Positions 43,860 to 54,309 of a stretch of 64,000 nucleotides of DNA are shown here, piece after piece. How positions within the stretch are numbered: the first letter of the stretch is position 1; each line of letters begins with the position of its first letter. The stretch is taken from assembly GCA_009746045.1 (NCBI GenBank), contig RPFO01000219.1:282501-346500 (forward strand), written 5' to 3'. The notes beneath the pieces were generated by a model, which saw nothing but the letters and a program-made list of their open reading frames with translations, made no database searches and was not told where the DNA came from. Origin of the DNA: Mesostigma viride. Its lineage: Eukaryota > Streptophyta > Mesostigmatophyceae > Mesostigmatales > Mesostigmataceae. A program made the translations under genes and the position numbers.

Positions 43860-45846
43860 CACGAGCCACGAGGTAGCCATGGCTGACGGCGGCGCTCATA
43901 ACTTTCACGTTTGAGCACCGAATTTAGTCGTGAATATCACAATCGCTTCGTCTTTCTCAGACGCACATGCTGATATAATTTTCCGACGCTATTACGCAGT
44001 ATACGATGAGCAAACGCCCATCGACGCAACGCAGCCTGACGGCTGCGCTCGGCAATGAAAATACGTCTGCAGCTTCGGCTGCAGCTTCGCCATCAGGTCC
44101 GGCAGGCGGCAGTGACACTAGCCGCGCACTAGTAGTCGCCCAGCACCCTCCCGGGCTCCCCGTCTCGCCTTCAGCCTCGCCCGAGCCCAAACGCAGCCGC
44201 CCAACCGAACCTAGCTGGTCTGAGTACGACTTTGACGTTGACGAGTTATTTTCCACCTTCGACGTCAACAGACCCGGCTATTTCGACAGGGCAGCTATCC
44301 GGATCCTGGAGCTTTTGTTTTATGGGTCGTATGCCTCCCTTTTCGACCTGTGCCAGCGCCTCCAACGCCATAAATGCTTCCGCAGCCAGTCTGACGGCCA
44401 GTTCCAGCCTCGTGCACCTGACCTGTCTGCCAGAGCGGTCGGCTGGACGCGACCGCGCCTTCAGCTTGCCGCCCTCTTTTCCATCCTTCAGCGCAGTGCC
44501 ATTGACGTCTGGCGCCCCATCCCCCTGACCGAATCCGCCCTCCTCCCCCACCTCAACGAAGCCCTCTCACAGCACGTGACGCCCCTAGCTGCAGATGTGG
44601 CAGCTGTGAGCCGCACGCTGGCTGCTGAGCTCCCCACCATCCCCACCGCCACCGCCACCCTCCTCGCCTCCTCCACCGCCACCACCCCCACCTCCGACGC
44701 CATCACCGCCCAGCTCCGTGAAATCGACCAGCGTCTTAAAGACAACGCAATCGCCATCGAGGTCCTGCAGAACACCGCCGGCCTCACCGCCCAGGCGGTG
44801 AAGGACATTGCCGCCAAGCCAGCCCCTGCTGGCCTGGCCGGCGATGCTCCTCCCATCATGACCTGGGCGGACATGCTTAAGCAGCACACCACCTCCACCA
44901 CCTCCGCCGTCGCAGCACAGCTCCAGCGGCAGACGCTTGACCTCCGCGAGGAGGCCGAGCTCGCCAAGCGCAGCCTTAATTAACGTCATTGTCAAGAATC
45001 TCAAGATGGAGGAAGGTGAGAATTCCGAGAAGCTTGCGCGTGCTTTTGAGAGAGAAATCCTTGATCGCATGGGCTTTACTGGTGAGATCGAGCTGGCCGC
45101 CCACCGCCTTCCCCGCGCGCGGGGTAAGGCAGGGCCGCCCCCGCTCCTTCTCACCTTTAAGACCCCGGCGGACAAGATTTCTTTTCTCAGACGCCGCAAG
45201 CGGCTCGAGAAGACTCTCTTCACCCTTGATGACGACCTGACCCTGGCGCAGCAACAACGGCGACGGGAGCTATGGCCGACCTACCTCCAGCTCCGGCAGA
45301 CCAAGGCGGGCCAGCCGGTGTACTGGAAGGGGGCGGCCATCTACGTCGGCCACAAGCCCTGGCAGGCGACCCCCGCGGCCCCAGCGACTCCAGACGCCCC
45401 AGCTTAGGGGAATACAGCAGTAGTAGTGTAGAAAAGATAGACCGTGGCCATGTACATGTACGCCTCCTAGAGGCACTATCCCAGCTAAGCCACGCGCTTT
45501 ATTTAATCATGTACATGTGTGCCTATGATGAGCCACACTCCAGATGATGCCTAGCTTTATTTAGTTATGTTGTGCCCATGCAGGGAGTAACTCCCTGCTG
45601 AGAGCCCCGCTTTAGCCTTTGTATAGCTATGCTGATCTTCCTCCCCATGACAGGCTCCCCCTTCGCTGGGCATAGCTTGAAGATCATGGGGATGCACGTG
45701 CCCTGGTGCACCTAGAGCAAGGGTCCTTTACATCCCCACCCTTGCAGGAAGTAGCTTAGGATGTATGATAGGCCATATGCCCCATCTCACGGGCTATGTG
45801 CTACATATACTCCCAACGGAGTTATGTTACAATTCAATTCAATTCA
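43860..45846 (+). mobile_element. ORF1-only LINE (HAL1-like) with target duplication
   Basis: Flanked by an 11-bp duplication ATTAGAACTGC (43849-43859 and 45847-45857). Structure: a short 5' UTR, ORF1, then the SINE-like 3' module and a (CAATT)n tail at about 45831-45846. There is no endonuclease or reverse transcriptase. Since both ends and the duplication are present, this is a finished insertion of a 2.0-kb non-autonomous element rather than a random fragment. It parallels mammalian HAL1 elements, which keep only ORF1. Confidence 0.82.
44006..45407 (+). pseudogene. LINE ORF1 protein (L1-ORF1p-like), one frameshift
   Basis: An RNA-binding chaperone of L1-type retrotransposons. The first 326 codons give an acidic/Pro-rich N-terminus and a helical region (AQLREIDQRLKDNAIAIEVL). 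After a one-base frame change near 44970-44985 the RRM-like part reads NVIVKNLKMEEGENSEKLAR, followed by AAHRLPRARGKAGPPPLLL and ISFLRRRKRLEKTLFTLDDD. The C-terminal domain has RRRELWPTYLQLRQTKAGQP and WKGAAIYVG. This order matches L1 ORF1p (coiled coil, RRM, CTD). The first frame stops at 44983. Confidence 0.8.
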
Positions 45847-45857
45847 ATTAGAACTGC

Positions 45858-46534
45858 ACATCTGGCAGTGAAATCATGTCACTAACTACGAGTAAGTTGT
45901 TGTCCTATCACTGTACCAGCAAGCGATATTGGTGTGCTATCTATAGATACGCGTTAGGGGACACAGTCACCATGTCAAAAACCTATGAGATCTGACCATT
46001 GATGAGTGACCCTGATGGCCCAAACAATGTTCTCGCTAAGTACAACAGTTCCCAGGCCCGCTGGCCCTGTCGAAACGGGGGTATGCCACTGAGGAAGTGA
46101 CATATACATAGAAGGGTACAGGTTTCCAAATACAGCCTTTGTACAAAACCCTTCTTAGCAGACCGGCCCCCCAAAGGCCATCTTTGCTTGGCGTCAAGTC
46201 ATCCATCTGCGCATGCATCTCCCTCACTATGCCCCCCTCCCCCGAGGAAAGGACCGTCCTTCAACTATATCCACTCCATATCACCTCCATTCATTTCCAT
46301 CATCCTGCACAACTCGACAACGCGGATAAGATAACAGCAGGCTCGAGCTACCATGGTCCGAATTCTTCCAGATTTCTGGCCTGCGCTGTTTGTCTGTTTG
46401 ATATGGCACCTATTTATCTTACTACAATAAATAAAGCCATTCACCCAGCTTTTATCAACTGAGTACGACCTCACCTTCCATTTGTCCTCATCCTTCCATA
46501 TCGCCTAAAAAAAAAAAAATTGCCTCATTCTTTC
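45858..46534. other. Intergenic segment between the ORF1 element and the kinase gene
   Basis: No coding signal on either strand. An A-run at 46507-46519 lies about 15 bp beyond the kinase stop (minus strand) and may belong to its 3' UTR. Confidence 0.5.
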
Positions 46535-47127
46535 TCACTGGAGCGCCTTGCACCGCAGAAGCTCCGCCGCTGACGGCCGCTGCCGGGGGTCTGCACTCAG
46601 CATTGCGCGCAAGAGGCCCATGAATGCGGTAGAGTAGGCCGGCAGCAGCATGAGCCGCCCCTGCCGCAGCGCCTGGAATTGCGCCCCCGACGACGGCAGC
46701 GGCGCACCCCGCGCAAGCTCGTACAGGCTCGCACCCAGGCTGAAGATATCCGCCCTGTCGAGCGCCGAGAAGTCGTCGTTGAGCAGCTCCTGGGGGAGGT
46801 AGCGGGCGTCGCCATCGTCCCCAGGGACAGAGCCGTCCATGCGCGCTGCCCGGCCCAAGTCCCCGAGCTTGTACGTGTCGGCGCCCTTGATGTAGATGTT
46901 GTCCGGCTTGACGTCCATGTGGGCCATCCCGGCCGAGTGGAGCGCATGCAGCGCGCACGCCACCTGGCGCAGAATGGAAAGCAGCTGGGCCTCGGGGAAG
47001 GAGCCGCCCGACGAGGTCAGGGACTTAGCGAGCTGGTCCAGGGACTTGTCACAGCGCTCGAGCTGGATGTAGAGGCGGTCGTTCTCCATCCAGGAGGTGT
47101 AGTAGCGGACAATGTTTGGGTGCGCAT
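46535..47127 (-). CDS. WEE1: WEE1-like exon: kinase C-lobe and stop
   Basis: The acceptor is CCGTGCAG (minus strand), with the first two bases completing GAT (Asp). It encodes AHPNIVRYYTSWMENDRLYI, HMDVKPDNIYIKG, KLGDLGRAARM, ARYLPQELLNDDFSALDRAD, and ADPRQRPSAAELL, then TGA. About 197 residues, ending right after the kinase domain without a C-terminal tail. Confidence 0.92.
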
Positions 47128-50100
47128 CTGCACGGGAGGAAGCCAAGGAAGAGGAAAAAGACGAAGAGATGGGGGGTGGTAAGGCCGATAGGGCACGCAT
47201 GATCTCATGGACCAGGACGTTATGATGGGCACGTCAGGAGTTAAGTCTCGATATGGTTCATAGGGTTACTTGCTATGGTTCATAGAAGTCAAGGCTTCCA
47301 ATGATCCTGTGCTCTAAAGTAGTAAAGGTCAGTGCATGCATGGGCGGAAGGCAGCCGAGATGGCTGAACATCACGGGCGTAGCTTCCCCTCGTTGCTTTA
47401 CCCAAGTCTCGGAAGCCACCAAGGGAAGGTGGCCAGAACATAAAAGGGGGCCTTCCTTTCCGAGCAGGGGGCATTACTAGGGCACGGTAAGGAAGTCTGT
47501 GGACAGAGTTGGAAGGGACTTTGGAGCCTGGGAAAGGGCTCATGACAACTGGACTCACCAATTGCCGCGAGTGCCTGCACTTCCAGCATGGCCCGCCGCC
47601 TGCATGCACAGCCATCGTCCACGATACACATGCAAAAAGGCCGACAAGGCAGACAAGGCAAGCAGGCGCAGGTCAGTGAGCGATCCTGAGCAACGCCAGC
47701 CTGCCTGCAGTGTGCCGCAGTGTCCCCACCTGACCTCAGCACATGATGGGCGCTATCATGATTGTGCGAGGCAAGGACAACAGGAGACAGTACAAGAGAA
47801 AACCAGAGCAGCAAGCGCAGTGTGTGTATGCACAGTAGCATACACCGCCCGCATTGGTAGTTTAATGAAATAAAGAATGGCTCGAAAACTTTCCGCCTGA
47901 AAACGTTAAAACAAACAAAGAAATTTCAATTAAGTCCCTGGGCTTTGGATTTGCATGAGAGATAAACTAGCAAACACAGTAAATTAAATAATTTAATCTT
48001 GCCGGCCGTGGGGGGTTACTCTGGGGGAAACAGCAAGCTGAAACAACAGAAAATCAGGGGATCTCACCGTAGTAAATAAGTACCCGACTGCCTTGAACGG
48101 CTGCACGACGAAAAAACAAACAAAGAATTCTAAATATATAAATAAAAGCCGGGGCCCCTACTTGGCTCCCAACAATCGATCCAGGGTAATTCAAAATTTG
48201 CAGAGGGCAGAAATTGGGGGTGCATAAAAACTACTCATGTGGGCGGTGTACGTGCACGGCCTCACAACCGCCAGTCAGTGTGCCGCTTTGCGTGCCAATC
48301 ACGTGCCACTGCAGCCCATGTTTAGGTTTTAGGGGTTAGCGTTGCCACTCATGTATGCATGCACCCAACTACCCCGCACCTGACGCTGTCATCGAGCAGC
48401 GGGTGGATGGAGTACTTGACCGCGTACAGGCAGCCGTCCAGCCGGTGGCGCACCTCCATGACCTTGCCAAAGCTGCCACGGCCCATCTCCTGACGGGGGA
48501 GGGGAGGGGAGAGGGGGGCGGGGGGGGGGGGGGGGGCGAGGGGACAGGCGCAAAGGCAAGAAGGGGGGAAAGCGCAAGCATCAAGGGCAAGGCAAAGGGC
48601 AAGGACAGGAACAGCATGGATAACGGTTTGTTAGGCGTGGGAAGACACACAACGGTGAGAATGGGGCCAACCGCAAGGGTAGGGATGAGTGTGAGGGCAG
48701 GGGCGCGTTCAAGGACAGAAACAAGGGCAGGAACAGGAACACAAGAATGCAACATCCCTTCATGTTGGCCTCCTTGAACATCTCCCCCACTGCCTCGCCT
48801 TGACCTCAAACATCCCTGCCCCTCTCCCCCAAACCTCCTAGCACATATTTTTCCTGCGCTGCCCCCCCCCCCCCCCCTTCCTCACCTTGACCTCCTTGAA
48901 CATCTCGCGGTAGCGCGACATGGGCGCGCCGGAGAGCGAGGACACGAGGTTCAGCGCTGGAGGGGAAAAAGGTGAAGACCAGGGCAAGGGCAAGGGCAAA
49001 GCAAGGCAAGGGCAAGAGGAGGAGAAAAGGTTAAGGCAGGGGCAAGGGCAAGGCAAGGGAAAGAGCAAGAGGAGAAGAAGAGGTGGAGCCGACGGCAAGG
49101 GTTACGGCAAGAGCAAGCAAGGTCAGTTTTGACCAAATAAAAAGGCAGATATGAAGTCTAAGGACATTCAAGGCCGCAACATCTTCCCCAGACCCCGTTC
49201 CACTAACCCCGCCCCCTCTCCAAAGCAAACAGCCGTCACGATGACTCCATCAGCCACGCAAAGGCAGATAGTTATGTGGACGATGGACACTGCAGGGCTG
49301 TGTCAGCAATAATGAATTCAACCTGCTCACCCAAGACGAGATGTTACCAATTATGCACAATGCCCTTTTATGCGGCCTTTTGCAAAATCAAACTCACGTC
49401 GGTAAGAGCCAGACCCAGGTCGCGGCAGCGCGCCCACGGCCGCGTCGTTCCCGCCCGCCGCCTGGCCACTGCTGCCATTCCCAGTCCCACTCCCAACCCC
49501 TCCTGCTGCCTCCGCGCCACCGCCGTCCGCCATGACGGCATCGCTGCTGCCCGCCGTTGCGCCACGTGTCACCACGAGGAAAGGGTTGGGCTGGCAGGGG
49601 GGAGACCGCGGCGCGCGCCCCCGCGCCGCCAGCACACGCGACTTGCTGTTGGGTGGCATGCGTGGCTGGGGGGGGGCGTGCGCGTGCGCAGTACCCACAG
49701 AGCCCAGCCGCCGCGCCTCCCCTGAGCACGCTGCCCCCGCCTCCGATGTCCCTCTCCCAGCAATCGCCGCCCCTGCCGCTGCCGTCGCGCCCACTGGACC
49801 AACAGGGTCTTCCTCCTCCGCCTCCCCCCCCCGGCTGGCCCCCCCCCCACGGGGAATCGCTGACCGGATCACATCCCCAATGGACACCGACTGCGACTGC
49901 GAGCTGCTCTCACCCTGTGAGCCCATCAACTCCTCTATCCGGTACCCCCCGGGGCGGACCGCAGGGGGCTCGACCGCACCCGGCTGCGGGCCCGCCATCT
50001 GGAGCCGGTGCGACAGGGACCCCTGGGCCCCCCCGCAAGCGCTGGACCTCCGCGCAGGCGTGGGCGGCACCGCCCCCTTGATTGGGCCGCGCCCATAGGG

Positions 50101-52968
50101 GAACCCGGGGGTTGCATTGGGGTCGAGCGAGCGCAGCGGCGGCCGGCACGCGGGGGCGCTCTCGTGGGAGCGTTGGGATGCAGGTCCCCCTCCGCCGCCC
50201 AGGGACATGTCGGAGCTGCACGCGCTGTCGCCGCCGCCGCCCGCGCCGCCCTGGGAGGACACCTGGGAGGAGGAGAGCGACATGGCGAACGTGGCTGCGG
50301 GTGGGTGCGGGAGGGGCGGGAAAAAGGGTGGGCACGTAAGGGCGGGGGACAGGTGTGAGCAACTGAGCGTGTGGCGCGACACGCGACAGGTCAACGTCGT
50401 TGCTTTGAATGCTACCATAGCTGCAAGGGGAATGAAGGGGAAAGCTGGTGCGGAGAAAAGGTGACACAGCACGATGTGGCACAGCGACGCTATGGTGGTA
50501 ACAGAACGTCATCATCCGATGAAGGTGGCATGATGCTACCATGATGACACATGGACCGCCAAGAGGGCAGCCATAATAGCCATGACCCCATGGACACAGA
50601 AACAGTGGCTGGTCTACAGTTAGGCAGAACAGCCAGGCTCGCCGGGTCTTCATTATCGCTTACCGCGGTGCAAGCCCACATCAGATGGGCTTGGTGCCCG
50701 GGACTGTGCGGAGAGAAGGATGGGTGCTGAAAAAAAGGCATCGCCTCGCCATACTCGGCCGGCCCACCTGGCTATAGCAGTATGTCGCTGTGGGCTACAG
50801 TAGTGTGCCACTGTGGACACAACAAGGGCAGCGATGCCCACGACACATCTGGCTGGCTGTAAAATATATGGTTAGGTAGCCAGTATAAATAATGTAATCC
50901 AGGGTGGGAGATACAGTGAAGTGGACAAACAGGGTGGGGGTGGGGAAGAGGGCGGGGGCGGGAGATGGGGGGAGGGTTCAAGTGTCCTCACCTTGCCGGG
51001 GCCGCTTCACGCGGACAGGTGTCAGCCGTACGGGTGAACGCAGCCGGTGGGGTGCGCCCTGCCGCGAGAAGCGAGTCGACGATGGGTATATGCACCCACC
51101 CATGGAAAGGGTCATGCAGAAGGAGGCGTTCGTGAGTAAGCTATTACTTTCTGCTGGTTTAGCGAGATCCACACCAAAGCGTTTGAATTCCAGGTGTGTG
51201 TGGGGTTGGTGCAGACTACATGACTAGAACATGAATCACAACTTCTGGATGCCAGTATGATGATGAGGAAACCGTGGGGACAGCTAAACGGCGGCAAGAC
51301 CAAGGCCGACCGGCGTGGTAGGGAACAAGAGGATGTGACGGGCATAGTCGCATTAGAAGGCGGGCGTGGTAGGAACTAGGCTTCGCTAGTGCCACCCCTT
51401 GTCCCGGACCAGAATAGAAACAAGAGGCTGTGACGGGTAGCAGAAAGGGGCGCTTGGTCGCATCAGAAAGCTCTGTAGCTGCAGAGAAGGAATGGGCTGG
51501 CTTCACCCCACCTTGGATCGCGCAACGTTCCTCCCCGTGATCGATCCTCATGGTAGATGCAATGCATGGACGGACCTGTCTGTAGCATTCTTGCCCCGGC
51601 AAACTGTGTGAACTGCCTTACCCAGCCCCGGCAAACTGTGTGAACTGCCTTACCCAGACACGGTCATGCCCATTTAAAGGGTTTGTTGTGGTCCCCCAAC
51701 AAGTCTAGGAATCGAGACATTGCTGGCACAGGACATCCCATGATCGCGATGACAGAAAATATGTGATAATAACCATGGTGATGATTCTTATCATGACAAT
51801 GGCAGTAAATATAAAATACTACTACTAATACTACAGTAGATATAAAATACTACTAGTAGTAAATACAAAATACTACCGTCACGGTGTTGTTGTTGGCGGC
51901 GTGCTAGAAGATTAAGGGCATTTCCAGGGTGAACAAGTTTGATGGTGTTGCGGGAACTCTATCAGACTACAAAACCCTGACGAGCTCCTGCCCCGAAGCC
52001 TGGCATTCTTCAAGTTGGCTTTGCCACGAAAAACAAGCCATGGGAGAGAGCAACAGATCTGCTGACCTGCAGGCTGTTGCCCTCCGCGGAGAATTGCTGG
52101 TCCACAGGTGTGATGAAGTCCGGAGTGCTGTGGGAAGCACCGAGCACAGAGGGGCAAGCAAGCACACGGGAGCGCATGTCAAGTAACAGATGCATAAACG
52201 GCGCTTGACCTTCCCAAAGGGCGCTGTGGGAACAAATTCATAAGAATGCCAGCTCCAGGGTGTGCCTGGAAAGGCATTGACGAGCAAAACTGTCTCGTGC
52301 TCTAGCCTCGAGTGGCGTGGAAAGCAAGGTGCCTTGCAGCAGCTTGAATTCAAAGGCACAGACATGAGAAATAGAGGGCATGGAGTTGGAACTGTGACGG
52401 AAATATGGGATGCAACAAAAGTACGAAGGCAACTAGGGCAAAACTTTGATAACAGAAAGCAAAATGCCATACTCCACTGAGGCTTCCCATCTTACCACAA
52501 CACTTCCGCCTGGCTGCCGTAGCCTTCATAGGGCCAGCGATGCTGGACATCTTCAGCGACATCTTCCCTGGACTCCATAATCGGTTGCTGATGAAGGGAC
52601 CCCGTCGTGGGAGGTTGCAGTAGATCGCATGATCGCTGAGCAGGAGTCTGTTCCACCCGAAGTATGCCACCGCCCGCCGTGAAGCGAATCTCCCCTTTCG
52701 GTGGGCAAGGGTTGTCGAACAGAGAGGGAGGCGGCGTTGGATTGATATTCTCATAGGCATCTTCATGAACAGCTGGAGAACCGGTGTTGATGCGTACTTG
52801 ACTAAGTGCCTGGCTCAGGCATCGTTCATCACCCCACTCGTGAAAATTATCCTGCGTCATTCTCTGCGAGGCATATACTCCTCCTCCCACGTCCCGCGAG
52901 CTTCGGAAGGGCAAAGCAAGCTTCGACATGTGGGCAGTAGTCACAGTCATCTTGCAGGTGGTCGACAA
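46535..52968 (-). CDS. WEE1: Wee1-like cell-cycle protein kinase, multi-exon
   Basis: Wee1 kinases phosphorylate the inhibitory Tyr of cyclin-dependent kinases and delay mitosis. Exons (high to low): about 52968-52498 (probable first), about 51080-50992, 50294-49398, 48956-48886, 48489-48380, 47599-47559 and 47127-46535. From 50992 onward all phases match. Kinase features are the Gly loop GRGSFGKV, YAVK lysine, αC Glu in AMLEVQAL, HPNIVRYYTSW, catalytic HMDVKPDNI, the Wee1-typical GDLG in place of DFG, and DARYLPQELL. The N-terminus is Ser/Pro/Gly-rich and presumably regulatory. SRYREMF just before the Gly loop resembles Wee1 SRY..DF. Splicing between the first exon and 50992 is not resolved. 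Confidence 0.82.
47559..47599 (-). CDS. WEE1: WEE1-like exon, 41 bp (αC helix)
   Basis: Encodes RRAMLEVQALAAI with the αC glutamate that pairs with the catalytic lysine. Acceptor GCATGCAG, donor ATTG/GTGAGT. Entry phase 2 and exit phase 1 fit both neighbours exactly. Confidence 0.88.
48380..48489 (-). CDS. WEE1: WEE1-like exon: glycine loop and catalytic lysine
   Basis: Encodes EMGRGSFGKVMEVRHRLDGC and LYAVKYSIHPLL. Acceptor CCGTCAG after a C/T tract, donor GTCAG/GTGCGG. The RLDGCLYAVK block is typical of Wee1 kinases. Confidence 0.92.
48886..48956 (-). CDS. WEE1: WEE1-like exon: pre-kinase SRY motif
   Basis: Encodes LNLVSSLSGAPMSRYREMF and KEVK, leading directly into the Gly loop. Entry phase 1, exit phase 0. 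Decayed copies of its end lie in the next intron at about 48757-48812. Confidence 0.88.
49398..50294 (-). CDS. WEE1: WEE1-like exon: long disordered N-terminal region
   Basis: 897 bp open in one frame from an ACCCGCAG acceptor to a CGAC/GTGAGT donor, entering in phase 1 and leaving in phase 1. The product is rich in Ser, Gly, Ala and Pro (TFAMSLSSSQVSSQGG, RPGGYRIEELMGSQGESSSQ, VGTAHAHAPPQPRMPP) with many Ser/Thr-Pro sites. It is the expected regulatory N-terminus of a Wee1 kinase, but has no domain of its own. Confidence 0.75.
50992..51080 (-). CDS. WEE1: WEE1-like upstream exon, 5' boundary uncertain
   Basis: Reads GAPHRLRSPVRLTPVRVKRP then RQ and one base before a GTGAGG donor. The phase (1) fits the next exon and gives RQATFAMS. 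The basic SPVR/TPVR motifs look like CDK-type sites. The acceptor is not certain (CGGCAG at about 51066 is one choice, but the phase to the first exon then fails), so another exon may lie between. Confidence 0.55.
51100..52497 (-). other. Presumed intronic region of the kinase gene
   Basis: No confident exon. Contains the 33-bp direct repeat and a TACTACTAGTAGTA-rich stretch at about 51815-51880. A further small exon is possible because the phases of the flanking exons do not join directly. Confidence 0.45.
51595..51660 (+). repeat. 33-bp direct repeat, two copies
   Basis: CCCCGGCAAACTGTGTGAAC...CTTACCCAG occurs twice back to back within a presumed intron of the kinase gene. Confidence 0.85.
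52498..52968 (-). CDS. WEE1: Probable first exon of the WEE1-like gene
   Basis: 157 codons from ATG (MSTTCKMTVTTAHMSK) to a TTGTG/GTAAGA donor. It contains YENINPTPPPSLFDNPCPP and other Pro-rich segments like the N-terminal NPF/SP region of Wee1 proteins. It could instead be a separate small gene. Nothing recognisable continues it between 51100 and 52497. Confidence 0.5.
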
Positions 52969-53871
52969 CGACGGGTGAAAATTAACACAGCGGATGACCG
53001 TTGTTTACCACTTCCCGACTGGCAGGGGGAATGCCCCGAGTGTCCACAGCATCGATCTGCGATAGGGGGGATTAAAATCGAAACAGGAGTTTCCGCTGTG
53101 GAAAATTATCTGTTATTATACATGAGCGGCACTCCAGTACGAGTTATGGCTATGGCCACGGGGCCAAGCATTAAAGAAAGGATCACGAAACGAGCCACAC
53201 AGGAAAAGGCGGGGAAACGGAAATTCCGGAAATTTTTGGCGTGTTGCGCCGGCAGTCAACGGTAAGGTGCGACCGCCAGAAAAACTTATGGGCTGTACCT
53301 GGGCCAGGGGCTGTATATCCCTAGAGGACATCGATACTCGATACGTTGGACAACGTTCCTGGAGGTTTTTCCGTACGTTTCCTCCCACGTTGCCGCCACC
53401 TGTCCTTCTTCCTTTCTATTGATTGAATGATAGGTAGCTGGGTATCTACGATGTCATGTACCAAATATTCGACGGCACCAATGGTTCTTGGGATCTACCG
53501 GATGATATTTATATATTATCCAGCGGAAAACCTGTTGAAACCTGGTTGAAACTCAGATTTCAACGTTTCTCAAGCTGAGCCGTACATGGTAAAGCAACTG
53601 CAACTGTCATGCCATGAGGCAAATTATTTAATTACTTTCGTTGCAATTGGCAGTTTAAGTTAACCACTTAGTGTGCTCCCCTGCAACTGGGCTGCAAACC
53701 TAACCAACGCCTTACCCAGACTAGCCGACTAGGGCACTTACTTCTCTACGACGACGAGCAAGGAGGTGTAGACATCTCGGATGCTTTTCAACCCTTACTT
53801 ATTTTCAATCCTAGCTAGAGCGTACGATGAACTAACTCACGTTGCGTTGAGCCTGGAAAATATAATTTAAC
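52969..53871. promoter_or_regulatory. Shared upstream region between the divergent kinase and Deg genes
   Basis: About 0.9 kb separates the two start codons, which point away from each other. It has AT-rich stretches (ATATTTATATATTATCC near 53505 and AAAATATAATTTAAC just before the Deg ATG) but no frame with coding features. A bidirectional promoter is inferred from position only. Confidence 0.5.
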
Positions 53872-54309
53872 ATGTGCACGTTGGCAGCTCGTCGCGCAAT
53901 TCCAAGATGGGGGGCACAGTTGTGTGAGGCCTTCGCCACTCGTCGGGTCGGTCACACATCCCACATAACTCGGCATGAGAAGGCTGCCGCCCGGAAAGGA
54001 GTTGCTTTTGGGCTGTCATACCAGGAACAAGCTGTCGACTGCAAACCACTCTCGTGGTCAGCCTCGCACCTCTGCTCACGAAGCGATGGCCAGTGCATCA
54101 AGCGCGAGTCTGGGGTATGCGGAGCCATGCAGTCTCCGCATTCAGCGAAGAGCAAGCTTGCTTGGCAGGCGGGCGTTCATTTCTCCGCTGCATGCAAAGC
54201 TAGCAAGGACGATTTAGCTGTGCTGGAGGACAACGTGGCAACCGCGCGCGAGGACAGTCGCGACGCGGCGATTCCGGGTTGGACGGACCCGGGCGACTTA
54301 GCTGACAAG
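53872..54309 (+). CDS. Deg exon 1: targeting peptide and N-terminal region
   Basis: The ATG opens an Arg/Ala-rich stretch without acidic residues for the first 17 residues, consistent with mitochondrial or plastid import. The exon ends DPGDLADK at a GTAGCG donor, phase 0. The middle ([17 protein letters not shown]) has no domain. Confidence 0.75.

Noticed and set aside
44488-45223. Minus-strand Gly-rich and Ser/Ala-rich frames
   Set aside because: They are antisense to LINE ORF1, whose RRM and C-terminal motifs are on the plus strand.
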